The notes under the pieces: generated by a model
Seen by the model: only the letters and a program-made list of their open reading frames with translations
The model's database searches: none
What the model was told of the DNA's origin: nothing
In this document: positions 22,254 to 34,490 of the stretch, one piece after another
Numbering within the stretch: position 1 is the stretch's first letter
How the letters are laid out: every line of letters begins with the position of its first letter
Program-made: the position numbers and the translations under genes
Source of the DNA: Peromyscus leucopus
Lineage: Eukaryota; Chordata; Mammalia; Rodentia; Cricetidae
Direction: 5' to 3'
Assembly (NCBI RefSeq): GCF_004664715.2
Contig: NC_051072.1
Coordinates: 31,393,994-31,457,993 of the forward strand
Length of the DNA: 64,000 nt

Positions 22254-23500
22254 AGGAAATTCAAGTGGCTTCTTGTCTTTAAATTAATACAATTGTCTTT
22301 AATGTTTATATATCAACTAGTCTATCAACCCGTAGGCAACATTTCTATGTAAAAATCAAGACCACAGAAAACCTATACATAGTCAAAACTGTGTAGCAAA
22401 CTTTCATTTGATAATTGAACAAAAGGTGCGTGAATCAGTATCCTTAGTTCTGTTCCAACTGTTGACTTCATTTGTTCTTAAGCCTATTACCTAATCACAT
22501 TTGCCCAATATTTTGTCAGATGAACTCTGGCCTTTGTTTCAAAAGATAAACACATTTCAAATAATGACAAACTGATTAAGTCACTGTGCCAGCAAGTGTC
22601 ATATTAAGCTTTAAGATGAATCATGACTTGAGGATAATTAAATAAATTTGCAGATTAAATTACCCTGAGGAACTGAGAATTTTCTCTGCTATATCACATT
22701 GATTCAGATGAGAAAGTTTTAGACATGAATTGGCCATTTTCTTTGACTTTGGAGTTAGGAGCAAGAGTTTCAATCCATAATTTCTTTATCTGAAGCTTTC
22801 CTACAAAGTTGAGGAGGAAAATCTTGGTAACTTCATTACCAAGTGTTTCCTTGTCTTTCAAACAAGTTGTCCACTTACAGTTTATATTTCAGTCTATGTT
22901 GAATGTGATCCTTCCCCTTCTCATGTGATGATACTCATCTGAAGTTCAGGCAATGTATATGGGGCGGGGCAAATAATTTTGTTGTCAAGTCACTCTGAAG
23001 ATCAATCTGAAAGTACTTATAAGTTCCATGCTCTTTAAGTTGCCAAACGCACAGGATGAAAAGAAAACCTTCAAGGCAGATGCCAAGCTACCCACAGGGC
23101 TCCTTCTCTTATATTAGATGCATTGTCACAGAAGTTCAGATAAATAATTGTGTATTTACTCAATGTGAGTCTTTATGTTGCTCTCTGTCTGAAATACTTT
23201 AACTTGAAAAAGACAGGGAAAAATATTGGTGCTACTTCGTAAATTGGTAAATGGAGTTTCATTTTTCCCATGATCTCACAAAATATAAATAATAGTGGTG
23301 GAATTTAAATTCAACAATGTGTGTCCATAATTTATGCTCTTCCATGTGTTGATATTATGGTGTGAGAAGAAAAGTAGGATGTTGCAATGGAAGAGAGGGT
23401 TTCAGATTCACATTAACACTGCTCAAAGTCAGGCTAAATGTATCCCTCACCCTATTACAATAATTCTGGTAGGTGATTTGATATTAATAATGTACATCTA
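22252..23500. other. Unassigned interval
   Basis: No gene or repeat recognised. A short GGGGCGGGGC motif (about 22962) could bind Sp1-type factors, but there is no other promoter context. Confidence 0.45.
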
Positions 23501-23677
23501 AGTTTCAATTTCTTTTTTTTTTTCAAGACAGGGTTTCTCTATGTTGTTTTGATGCCTGTCCTTGATCTTGCTCTGTAGACCAGGCTGGCCTCAACTCACA
23601 GAGATCTGCCTGGCTCTGCCTCCCGAGTGCTTGGATTAAAGGTGTGAGCCACCACCACGTGGCTCAGTTTCAATTTC
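23501..23677 (-). mobile_element. B1 SINE, minus strand, 12-bp target duplication
   Basis: AGTTTCAATTTC occurs at 23501-23512 and again at 23666-23677. Between them is the B1 reverse complement: T-run, AGACAGGGTTTCTCTATG, AGACCAGGCTGGCCTCAACTC, GGATTAAAGGTGTGAGCCACC. B1 body 23513-23665. Confidence 0.95.
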
Positions 23678-26600
23678 AAATGTTCTGTATTCCTACTATT
23701 ACATCAAGCTCAGTAAAACAAACAAATAAATAAATATAAACAAAAATAAAAATAAATGGATGATAGATTTGGGATTTGTGAGACTTGTAACAAATTTCAT
23801 ACTTCCATTATTTGTATATCTTTATTCTGTTGTCATTAATGCATCATCAAAGTTCAATTACTCTACAATCAGGACATTTTTACTGACTCACTTCTGAGTT
23901 AAAGTGTGATAAAAAAACACTCACTCTTTTACTTGTAAACATGTAACTCTTCATATTATATTTACATGGCTCTGGAATGCAGAGGAAATTATCTCCTTTT
24001 TTCCTTTTTGCTTTTTTTTTGTTTTTAATTTTGTTACATGTGTATTCTAATGAAAGGGACTACTAATAAAAAGATGACTGATAGGTAAAAAAAAAAAAAA
24101 CCTTTATATAAGAACCAAAAAAGCAGCATAGGAGGAAAGGAATAAAATGAAAAAAAAAATCATTCTTGTATACTCAGTGGAAGATGGACTGTTGTTTTAC
24201 ATATTGAAGTGACAAAAAATAAGATCAAGAGCAAGAATGACAGGAGAAAATATAGAATACAAATTCAAGAGTGAGGATATTCTGGAAAAGTAACACAGAC
24301 TAAACAGCAGAGACCCGGTTGTTACAAGAGAAGCCTGATTTGCATACACAAGTCCCTCCTGCTACAAGCAACCTGACACCATGGGGATATTGCCTATGTC
24401 TATACGTGAAAGAGCTGTTCTAAGAATGAGGTTAGACATCCTCAGTCTATGCCTATATTATCAGAGAGATGCAGGAAATCATGCCTGAAACCCCTGAGAA
24501 TGAAAGTCTCCGTTCTCCTTCATTCTAAGACGAAGTTGGATCAGTAACAACATAATGCTAACAGAACAGTGTTGACAAAAGCCGGAGAATATCTCAGAAG
24601 AAATAGGTGGGTTAGGGAGTTGAGAGTTGATTTATCTATGAGAGTAAATATAACTTTACTTATTTACAAATACGTCTTTATTCTAGTGTCATTGATGCAT
24701 CACAAAATTTCAGTATTATACCACCAGAATGGTACAATATTTTCTACCAGAATGACAATGGAAATGCAGTCAGTAAAAGAGCAAAATATCATCAAGAAGA
24801 CAAGGTGAGGTTTTAGATGAGGAGCCTGAAAATCTGGGGTTAAGTCTGAACTATGAACTCATACCCAACCATTCACAGCTCAGATGCAGCCATGCCATCA
24901 ATGTCCAGGAACAGATGAGAGCTACTCCAACCAGCATGCAAACTTGGCCTCTTCAAAGACTCTTCACTGAACTGTCAAATGAAAATTACCAAAACTTAAA
25001 ATGCTACCAAAGTACACATAGGAAGGTGGGATTCTTCCTCATTAAATCCTAGCAGCAACATATTTAAATTTCTATAATAGTTGCTTGATGACAGGTCTTA
25101 AATTTCTTTATACCTAACCAGTTACTGCTCTAAGGATGAAATTGCTTGCCATGTGTCATGGAGGAAAACTCAATTTGTAATAACTATATATTTTTCAATA
25201 TTTAGTTCATGAAATGGAAACATTCTTCTATGGAATCACATTTAAAAACAAAGGTAGTAAGTTTGTTTAACAATAAATCTGTTTATTATAGAAGAAAATA
25301 AAGTTCTGTGATAGTCCTGACCTGTGCAACCTACTGTAGTTCCCAGCTTGCCTTAAGAGAATTCCACTAATGGCCTCATGCTCCACTCTGTGGCAAAATT
25401 CCAAAGACTGCCTTAAGCTAATGCATTCAGTTCAATTGGACTGCACATAGCAAATCTGGGGAACCCACTGTGCCCTGAGAACATGCAACAGGATGAAAAA
25501 TTGGCAAGGTAGTCAAAGCCATTGTTAAAGGACATTTCTGCATGTATGTAGTGAAGGCATTTAAACAAAAGAATTCAATAGCCAGGTTATCCATCTCTGT
25601 GTGATAAATATTTGTGTGGACCATACAATTCACATTTCAATGTGTCATATTCTTAGTGTACTCTAGCTATTTAAAATATGTTCATGGTTACTTCAACTTT
25701 GATGATCCAGCTATAAGGGAGAAAATCCAACCCTAGTGAGTTCTGAGTGTCTTAAATGTGCGGGTCTCTCCTGTTTCCAGTGTGTAACAAAGTAGTTGAC
25801 ATTGCAGCCATGCTTCAACAGGGTGACTTCACATACTTGACATCACCTCTTACATCTTGGGTTTTCCTGATTGTGGGGCGTTCTTTTTTCCTTTGCTTTC
25901 TCCATGTATAATCCTAATAATCAACGTCACCTGTGTGTCTCTCACAACGATGTCTTTAGTCTTGTCATTCATAATCATGAATCAAATTTGACATTTCATA
26001 TCTTCTAGGAAGGCTTTCCATTTCTTCTTCAATTAGATGAACTTTTCTCTCTTCTTTAACTCTCATTTTTTTGGGGTGCCCTAATTATGCCACTTATTTT
26101 ATTTGCCCTTGGTCATAGTAACTGAAGCGCTTGACAGATACATTTAAGTCAAGAGGGTCTGCTGTCAGACGTGAGAACAAACTCTGTCCACTCATCCAAA
26201 GCAATAAGCTGTATTTTTTTTAAATCTTAAACAAAGGTCAAGTTTTTAAATTGAGTAATCCAATTTAAATCTTAAAAACCAGAAAAACAAAACTTACACT
26301 GGCCCCAAAAAAGAAATCACCAATAGGAACTAAAGTTTCCTCTTTACAAGTCAATATTTAATTTTGATTCTGGGCTTCTCAGCTTCTAGATGCAAATTTT
26401 CTCACCTTCTGCTTATTCTTAGCTAATAATAATTCTCCTCTTGTTGAGACGGCAAAAGCAATCCACAGAGAATTTCCACCGGCTACTGAGACCATAACTA
26501 AAAGACTATCCACCTATGAGGACATCTCAGCCTTTCCCCAAGTATTTCTGGATAGAAACAGCTCCATGATGCTGCAGTGACCCTTATGTCCATCGCAGAG

Positions 26601-26749
26601 ACATTGCCTCAATTCATAATCCATGCACCCTACAGAATCAGCAACTCCTCACTTCTCAATCTCTCCTTCACACCATGGATGAATGTGCTGAACTACCTTC
26701 TATTCTAAAGCCAAGAACAATAAAAAAGAAAGTCCCCCAATACTCACAG
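23678..26749. other. Unassigned interval, AT-rich
   Basis: About 3 kb with no recognisable gene or young repeat. It holds A-runs near 24080 and 24151 and a 79-codon frame at 24569-24808 without domains. Ancient repeats too diverged to recognise by eye are likely. Confidence 0.45.
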
Positions 26750-27262
26750 GTAGGAAGAGTTTATCACAGGAAATGACTCACACCATCTAACAGGCCAAGA
26801 ACTGAAAATCAGGAATGGGTAGACAACTAATTTGTAGTGGAGGCCTGAGAGTCTGGAATGCTGTAGATATGATTTCCAGTCTACAGCTGAAGGTCTGAGA
26901 CCTCAGAGTTTAAAAAAAAAAAAGGAGAAGGGGTCTGTTGTATTTACTGTAAGTCCTAATGTCCAAAGGCCTGAAAACAAGCTCTCATATCTCCAAAGGC
27001 AGCAGTAGCCTGGTTCTCTAGCTTAGAAACAGAAAGCAAATTTACCCTGCTGTTTTGTTCAGCTGAGGCCCTCAAAATAGCTCGCACACATCAGCAAGAG
27101 AAATAGTCTCTACTCAGTCTTCTAATTTAAACGCCAAGCTCTACTATGATCAACACCAACTCACATTCTCATGATGTCACAGGTACATATGGAAATGTTG
27201 CTTTATTGGCCATTTGGCATCGTTTAGCCTAGTCAAGATGACACACAAAATTAGCCATCACA
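26750..27262 (-). mobile_element. Ancient dispersed mammalian repeat, minus strand
   Basis: The right end reads, on the minus strand, TGTGATGGCTAATTTTGTGTG followed by TCATCTTGACTAGGCTAAAC. This is the start of a well-known old mammalian repeat (TGATGGTTAAT...GTCAACTTGACTGGGC). The left part has the matching 3' landmarks TTTATCACAGG, AAAGGCCTGAAAACAAG and GAGGCCCTCAAAATAG. A related plus-strand copy lies at 41201-41590. Family name not assigned. Confidence 0.55.
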
Positions 27263-29489
27263 GTGCTCTCACTAATTTCTCTTCTTTACTTTAAAAATTA
27301 AATTATTCTAAAATGTTTTCTCCGTGTCTTATTCCCATTTTTCTACCAACTCACTTGATTCCAGCTTTGCCCTGTACCGCAGCTTCCATTAGGGTGACAA
27401 ATAGGTCCTTCTGTTCAATATCATCAATGAATGCTATCCTCATACTTCTTTAATATATGTGCTGTGTTCGCACAGCTACAGTATGCTCCACCGGGTTTCA
27501 GAACTCACTATGAACTTGAATAAGCCTGGTCCCTTGAAGGCTGGTATCTGAGGGGAGCGTCTCTTAAAGCAATCCCAGGAAGTGATCTACAAGTAAGAGC
27601 TTCACACCGACCACTCAGGAGCCCCTCAGCCATGAACAAGAAAAGCAGACAGAATAGGCTCTAAGCTGAGTTAGGTTATTCCGCGCTGTGTGGCTTCAGT
27701 AGCAGCAACAACAGACACTAACCTTGACTTTCTAAGGTGAAGGTAACTTTCATCCCATCCACACTTCCCACTTTAAAATTCTCAGAGCTATCAAGTCCTC
27801 AGAGTTCAGAAACCTAAATTATTATTTTCTTCTCCGTTGATTATTAGAGCTGTGAGTGAGTCCTCTCTCCTGACCACAAAACTTCAAGTTCGAAACTCCA
27901 GACTCTGGCCATGCCCCACATCCAGTGTGTGTCCTTTCCTAGCTCCTGCGCTTTCCTGAGTTTAATTTTTCTTTGTTTTATTTTGCTGAGTAATGTCTTG
28001 TGTGAATATTGCATCCATATGTCCCAGGATGTTGGTACTGAGTTTTTTAAATTTGTATATTATCTTAATCAGTTTTTTTTATTAAAGATAAATACAAATG
28101 ATGAACAAATTTTGGCATTCGCTGTCAGCATTGTCAAGGACGAGTCAGAATTAATACTAAGAATTAGATGATTGCTTCCTCAGAATGTTCTACTGAAAAT
28201 CCAACCATATCAACATGTACCTGAACCATTTTCATTTATCAAAATTAGCTTTCTCAAGGAGTGCAATCTTCCCTCAGCTTCCTATGAAGTTGTGAGACCA
28301 GACTCACTTATTCTAGAGGAACCAGATTGACTGGCACCCATTTTTTTCTATTCCCCTTTTCTCCTTTGAAATGCTCAGAGCTGTGAGCATGGCCCTCAGA
28401 GTGACATGCTTGAAAGAATTGATTAATGAAGATTTCATGATGACTCTCACTTTCGTGCTTTCAAAGACTCCCCAGTATCTCCAATTTAGGAATCAAGAAT
28501 TCAGAAATGAACACCAGGTTTTTGTTTTTGTTTTTTAATGTATTTATACTGGAAAAAAGAATTAGCCAAAAAAAATGGTTACTACATTGGCTCTGGTGAA
28601 TCATGAGGCTGAATGGACCAGAGAAGAAATACAAATATAAAATATTGTATATCACTAGCCCAATGTGGACCACTACACCATAAAAATAAATTTTATCAGA
28701 TAATTTCACATTTGAAATGACTCATATTCTACAAGACACAGCAACTTAATCTTTCCAATGAAAAAGGTTTTTGGTACAAAGACACCATTCTCCCTGTATT
28801 CTCTTACATGTCTTCACACAGGTAGATACAATTACATAAGAAAAAATGTAGTTTTAATTTTCTGTGCAAATAAAATGAAAACCATTGATGTGGAGGCATT
28901 TTGAATTGCTCCCCAAAGACTTCCTGAGTCACTAAATATAACGCAAGTGGAATTTACTTTAGGATATGCTGAGGAAATGTTATTAACCACCCAGGGTATT
29001 ACATTTTAGCATGTCTTCAACCATGTTCCTACCTTATTTTATATGACTAGAATAAAACTGTTGCAAAAATCTCATGAAAGAGATAGAGGAAAACATAAAT
29101 TTTTCATAAATATTCTGATTCTAATTTTAATGCATATTAATGCAAATATAATTTTCCTGGCATTGAGGGACATTCATCTCCTTGCTTTGCAATGCTTCTG
29201 AGATTACAGCCAGGACAGCTGAGATTTTATTATCTATTTAGAGGAAAGTTATTTAGGAATATGCTCAATTAATTTCTGTATTGTGATGAAATGAGAATAT
29301 GTATTCTTTTTATTTTTAATGTTTGAGAGTTTCTTTTTTTTCTTTTTTTATTTATTTTACAATACTATTCAGTTCTACATAATAGCCACAGATTCCCTTG
29401 TAGATTTGTAAAAGGAACTATAGTCATTTTTCACTTATCTTCCTTCCCCTCTCTTGTACCTTTGCTCTCTTCTATCCTCATGTGTGACT
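27263..29489. other. Unassigned interval
   Basis: No gene recognised. A 86-codon frame at 27911-28171 is hydrophobic at its N-terminus but has no family signature. T-rich sequence at about 29330-29475 (TTTTTATTTATTTTACAAT) could be the reverse complement of an L1 3' end, too weak to call separately. Confidence 0.45.
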
Positions 29490-29801
29490 TCATGCCAAAA
29501 GAGGGCATCAGATCCCCGATAGATGGTTGTGAGCCACCATGTGGGGGCTGGAAATTGAACCAGAGTCCTCTAGAAGAGCATCCAGTACTCTTTTTTTTTT
29601 TTTTTTTTTTTTTTTTTGGTTTTTCGAGACAGGGTTTCTCTGTGTAGCTTTGCGCCTTTCCTGGAACTCACTTGGTAGCCCAGGCTGGCCTCGAACTCAC
29701 AGAGATCCGCCTGGCTCTGCCTCCCGAGTGCTGGGATTAAAGGCGTGCGCCACCACCGCCCGGCATGTACTCTTAAGCGCTGAACCAACTCTTCAGCCCC
29801 C
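29490..29801 (-). mobile_element. B2 SINE, minus strand, split by a B1
   Basis: The right end reads, on the minus strand, GGGGCTGAAGAGTTGGTTCAG, the tRNA-derived B2 head with A-box. The left part has AGCCACCATGTGGGGGCTGG, AATTGAACCAGAGTCCTC (B-box region) and GAGGGCATCAGATCCCC. The B1 at 29591-29764 separates the two parts. Confidence 0.9.
29591..29764 (-). mobile_element. B1 SINE nested in B2
   Basis: A T27 tail (29591-29617) is followed by CGAGACAGGGTTTCTCTGTG, CAGGCTGGCCTCGAACTCAC and TGCTGGGATTAAAGGCGTGC, all very close to consensus. GTACTCT on both sides (about 29585-29591 and 29767-29773) is the target duplication inside the B2. The long uninterrupted tail and low divergence suggest a young insertion. 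Confidence 0.95.
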
Positions 29802-32310
29802 ATGCCCTTGCTCTTTTGATGGAACTCTTCTTAATAAGTCTCCCTTCTACTGACAGTGGGGTGGTCAGCTTTCAAGGAGCATTGTTGAGGAGAGGGGAAA
29901 AAGAATGTAAGAGCTGGATATTGGGGAGTTATGCAAAATGATATCATCAGTCCATAACATAGCCAATGCTCTCATGCACTCACTGCTATGTTTATCTTCC
30001 CAAGACCTGCATGAGGCTATTCTTGAAAAAGTATTCCTGAGCTATTGACATAGCGTAGTGGGTCCAGAGCAAACTAACTCATATCCCCTTTGAGGGGAGA
30101 GGGGTCTTTTTAAACTGACACGAGTTAGTTAAAATTCAGTTGACAACAAACTAAGTTAGACAGGCAAGGTACTGACTGCACTGAGTGGAAGTGTAAGAGG
30201 GAAGTGAGAGTGGGACAGAGACACAGCAAGTGGGTTAATCAATGGCCAGGAAGGACAGACCTGAACACCAGGACGGAGTTACAAGTTCAGAAGAAGGGGG
30301 ACTCCTAGAGTAAAAGAGAGGAAATTAAGAACTTGATGAATATATATTTCTCTGCAATAATTCATGCACGTAGCAAACATATTAATAGAAATGACAGAGG
30401 AAAAAACAGAAACCCTTCCTTCCATTAAGATGGCATTCACTCACTAATAGTGATGAGGCACACAGTCGAGTCTTGCTCTATTAATAACAGTCTATGCTTC
30501 TTCCTGAATGCCTCTTTTGAAGAGCTTGTTTACTGCTTAGAGGAAAAGGTCAAAATAGTGAAACATGTCACAAAGAAATCATGCAATGGAAGAAAGCACT
30601 GGAGGTAGGTAAGTACTTTCCTTTATTTCAATAATGAAGGAACAATTTTGTAATTAATTCTGCATAATTCTCCAAAAAGTGTCCCATTGGATTGAATCCT
30701 GTCAGTAAGTAACTTGCGCTGTATACTGGCTTGACCCTTTTTCCTAATTTCACATCCATTGGAACTCCAAGGTGAATCTTCCAAATAAACTTGAGTGCCT
30801 GAGTTATTGTTTGATTTGAGAAAATTCAAGGTAGAGACTGCCTAGTTAAAAGATTAAATAAAAGTGAGTTAAGAGAGATTCTTACTCATCATAATGTTTA
30901 ACGCAATTACTATTCTGAAGTAGTGATTAACTTCATCATTACCCATTCAAACCAGTTGCATTTCTCTAAAGATTTTGCTTTATGTCCACCAAAACTGAAA
31001 ACATATTCTTGAAGATATTTTTAGGATTTGTGATGAAGATGAGGGGTTCTATCTTGACTTAAGAAAATAAATGTCTCAAGTTGTACTTTCTGGCATTCTA
31101 GAGTTATTTCCCATAAAAGACATAGATGTTCATATAGGATTAATTAAGAGTTTGCAAAGCTCCATAATTTAGTAAGTAGTAAAGTGTTTTCTCAAGAATC
31201 CACGGGCCTGAGGAAACTCATCAAAGAATTTTCAGAAATTAAACATTCTTATTAGGGTCACATGTTCAAAATATTAAAAATTACATAATGAAACCTGAAA
31301 TAAAACGTGATTTAAAAAGAAAATCTATTCAAAGGCCATTTTATTTGTTTCTGAAGTTGTTCTGGACAGACAAAGTCAACTATGATTTTATCAAAACTTT
31401 TTACATAGTGATATCTGTTTATATGAAAAGTGTTTGATTTTAAAGACCATAATTTGTTATATACTTCTTATCACAACTAAGACTTTGATTACATTAATTT
31501 ATGAAGTTATTTAGCCACATAGGATAGGATAAATTATCTTGTAGGCATTGATGGTATAAAGTTTAAGCATCTTAAAGTCAATTGTTTGTTTTTAAACCCT
31601 CCAATTTTGTCCTAATTGGCTTCATTAAAATTCCCACAGCCATGTGTAAAGTATATGACATAGCACAATTCTAGAACATAGTCTTTCTATGCTCATTTGC
31701 CACCAAAAAATCCTCAAGGCATTCATTCTTGTAGAAGCACAAAAAGTTAAAAGAAAATATATGAGAACTAATTGAAAAATCATAGCCTTTTAAAATATTA
31801 CAGTCATGCATGGTCTTTCAGTTGTATTACAATACCACCATTACTAAATCATCTTCATTTTCTATGCATCTAACTCCTTAAATCCTTCCCAGAAATTAAG
31901 TGCCAAGATGTGTGAAACTGTGACATTTCTGAGATTATGAGAAAATATGTATTTTAAATTTACTGATTTACTAATGAGTACACTCACAGACACTAATATT
32001 GTTCTGTAATCAAATTATGTACTTTTGATGCATATCTCACTTGTCAGATGCCAATTCATGATTTATTCTTAATGCACTTTTTAAAACCAATAAAGATAAT
32101 TTGTTCTCTCATAGAATCAACTTAAATTAATTATAATCTAAGATGAAGTAAGAATGAATGTTTTGAAATTGCACAGTTAGTATAAGGCACAAAATAAAGA
32201 TCCCAACTGAGATGGTGCAAAAAAATGGGAAACAGATGAAAATAACTTTTTGACCTTTCCAAACAATGATGTTTTATTACCAATATCATTTTATAGAGTA
32301 TTGGTGAAAT
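29802..32310. other. Unassigned interval
   Basis: About 2.5 kb, AT-rich in its right two thirds, with no recognisable gene or repeat. Confidence 0.45.
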
Positions 32311-32650
32311 TATTAAGGCCACTCCACGTAGTTAAAAGGGAAGTTTATTTAGTGGCATAACTTACAAATGAAGGGATAGGTAGGTTACAGGGTCTGGGGA
32401 AGACGTAGGGCAGTGTGGCAGTGTTCTCTGGAGAACTCTGCTCGGACTCTCTTTAGTGTCCAGGGTCCAGGAAACAAGAGAGCATGGCGCATCTGGATCT
32501 CAGGTCTTTAGGGCCCTCTCTTGGCCCTACATTGTAGGCGTGACAGTTACAGAAGCCTCAACGGGAGTTGGAACTTCCAGATCAAAGCTGGAATGGCTAC
32601 CCACTACAATAGAGGGAGTACCGTTTTCAAGCAACTACTTTTATATATGC
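32311..32650 (-). mobile_element. Possible LTR or other dispersed repeat
   Basis: This compositionally distinct stretch (GCCACTCCACGTAGTTAAAAGGG, GGGTCTGGGGAAGACG, AGTTGGAACTTCCAG) resembles rodent LTR sequence read on the minus strand. I could not find matched termini or a target duplication, so class and borders are uncertain. Confidence 0.35.
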
Positions 32651-32919
32651 AAGATTGACTAAGAATATTTGCCTCCTGTTTCTCATAAAACCTCCTTCCC
32701 AAATGAGTATTTTCCAAATGGAATATGTTGGTGTTACAAAGAGTGAGTAGGCCACTTACTCCTTAACAAATGAAGACTGCATATTATCATCCAATGAGTC
32801 TTAAAGATGCTGTGCAATATCAACATACACTTTATATTATGTTTTGTAAGTTTGAATTTCTATTTCAATAAACTAAAGTTGACAGTGTACAATGATACAA
32901 TGATATTGATGTTATTATT
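32651..32919. other. Unassigned interval
   Basis: Nothing recognisable. Confidence 0.5.
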
Positions 32920-33065
32920 TTTAAATTTCTTTAATTTTTTTGAGATTACAATGTAATTCCATCATTTCCCTTTTCCCTTTCCTCCTTTAAAACTTTCCTA
33001 TAAACCCATCTTTGCTTGCTCTCAAATCCTGGCCTCTTTTACTCAACAAATTTTTGAAAGTACAT
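32920..33065 (-). mobile_element. LINE-1 3' end fragment, minus strand
   Basis: TTTTTTTGAGATTACAATG, ATTCCATCATTTCCCTTTTCC, CTTTCCTATAAACCCATC and TCCTGGCCTCTTTTACTC follow the reverse complement of the rodent L1 terminus. Only the last 150 bases are present. Confidence 0.6.
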
Positions 33066-33148
33066 TTCATTCCAGGAAATTTTAAAGTCTCTGCGGCCAT
33101 TGGGAAATGCTAAGTGGACAAAAATGTCAATGTATGTGTATGTATATG

Positions 33149-33160
33149 TAGATAGATAGG

Positions 33161-33205
<45 letters not shown>

Positions 33206-33219
33206 GTAATTTCACCTGG

Positions 33220-33269
<50 letters not shown>
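33149..33269 (+). repeat. (GATA)n and (TA)n microsatellites
   Basis: GATA units at 33149-33205 are followed after about 18 bases by an uninterrupted TA run (about 33224-33269, some 22 units). Confidence 0.97.
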
Positions 33270-33274
<5 letters not shown>

Positions 33275-33439
33275 GTGATCAATTAATATCAAGATAAAGA
33301 AACTTAGGGAAAGTCAGACAGGGAGTAGAAGGGACTTCCAAGCAGATATCAGATATCATATATTTGGTAAAATAATATCCTATAAAGTTGCAAAAATGGT
33401 CTTGTTCATTTTATTCTAATAATTTAATGTTTGTGTGTT

Positions 33440-34490
33440 TCTATATGTTGTCACTTTGGGTTTTTTATTTTTATTAAAATATTTATTTGTATGATATATT
33501 TTGATTATATTCTTTTGCCTTCAAAAATTCATCCAGATCTTTCCTACCCATATAACTTCATGTTCTTTCTTCTCAAAAAACAAAATAAAAAAAAAATTAA
33601 AACAGACAAACTGAAAGTCATCTACTACCCCTGGCTGTTACAGTCTTCTTCTGTTAAATTAGTCCCTAACCCTTGAGGGAGGAGTTTGATAAAGATGTAC
33701 AATTTAGAACTGAGTGCTCCAAAGTCTATACTCTCTGTACACCATCCATTTGTGGTTTTCTGTGTTATTTACCCTCTACTGAAAGAAGAATCTTCTCTCT
33801 TGCGGGTTGAATGGGGGCCTGATCTATTGACATAGCATTATGTTGTTAGGAGTCATTTTATTCCTGTGTTCCTTTAGCAGAGTAAGAATCGTAGGTTTTC
33901 TTCTAGGGCCTATGACCTATTTATTCTCAGGTCTCAGGTGCTTTAGTGGTGTAGGGTATGGTGGGCTCCATCTTATGGAGTGGGTCTTAAATCCAATCAA
34001 AAATGGTTGGTAACTCCCATAATATTTGTGCTACTGTTGCACAAGTATATCTTGCAGAAAGATTGCCTTTGTGGGTCAAAGAATATATAGACAGGTGACA
34101 TGGAAGTTTACTTTATACCTCCATGAGAATGCAGAGTACATTCTAGTACCATGAACACTAGTCAGTAGGAACAAAGCATCTATTTGGTCACCTGCTCAAT
34201 TTCCCGATATTCAATGGCACAAGTAGGTTGTGTCCTCAGCAACAGGGCCTTGCTATGAAGTTATGTAGAGGTACTAATAGCCTTGGCAATAGCCCATGAT
34301 GCTTTGTAGGAGGGTGTCTATGGGACCAACAATTTGGCCAACAATTCAGCAAAATGTAATCTACTCCTGGTATTGGAGGTTTTATTTGCTAGCATAAGGT
34401 GTCAACTTGGGCCATTATCTTCTTAATTATATGATAGTTCCATTTAAATTCCTTTCATACATGTATATATTTTAGAAAGTGTCTACTGTA
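33440..34490 (-). mobile_element. LINE-1 (Lx-type) 3'UTR, minus strand
   Basis: Reverse complement of a rodent L1 3' region. TTTTATTTTTATTAAAATAT starts it; then CTTTCTTCTCAAAAAACAAAA, CTTGAGGGAGGAGTTTGATA near 33672, TGAGTGCTCCAAAGTC near 33711, GGGCCTGATCTATTGACATAG near 33811, GAGTGGGTCTTAAATCC near 33979, TGCACAAGTATATCTTGCAG near 34038, and CTTGGGCCATTATCTTC near 34407. The upstream truncation is near 34490. Confidence 0.82.
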
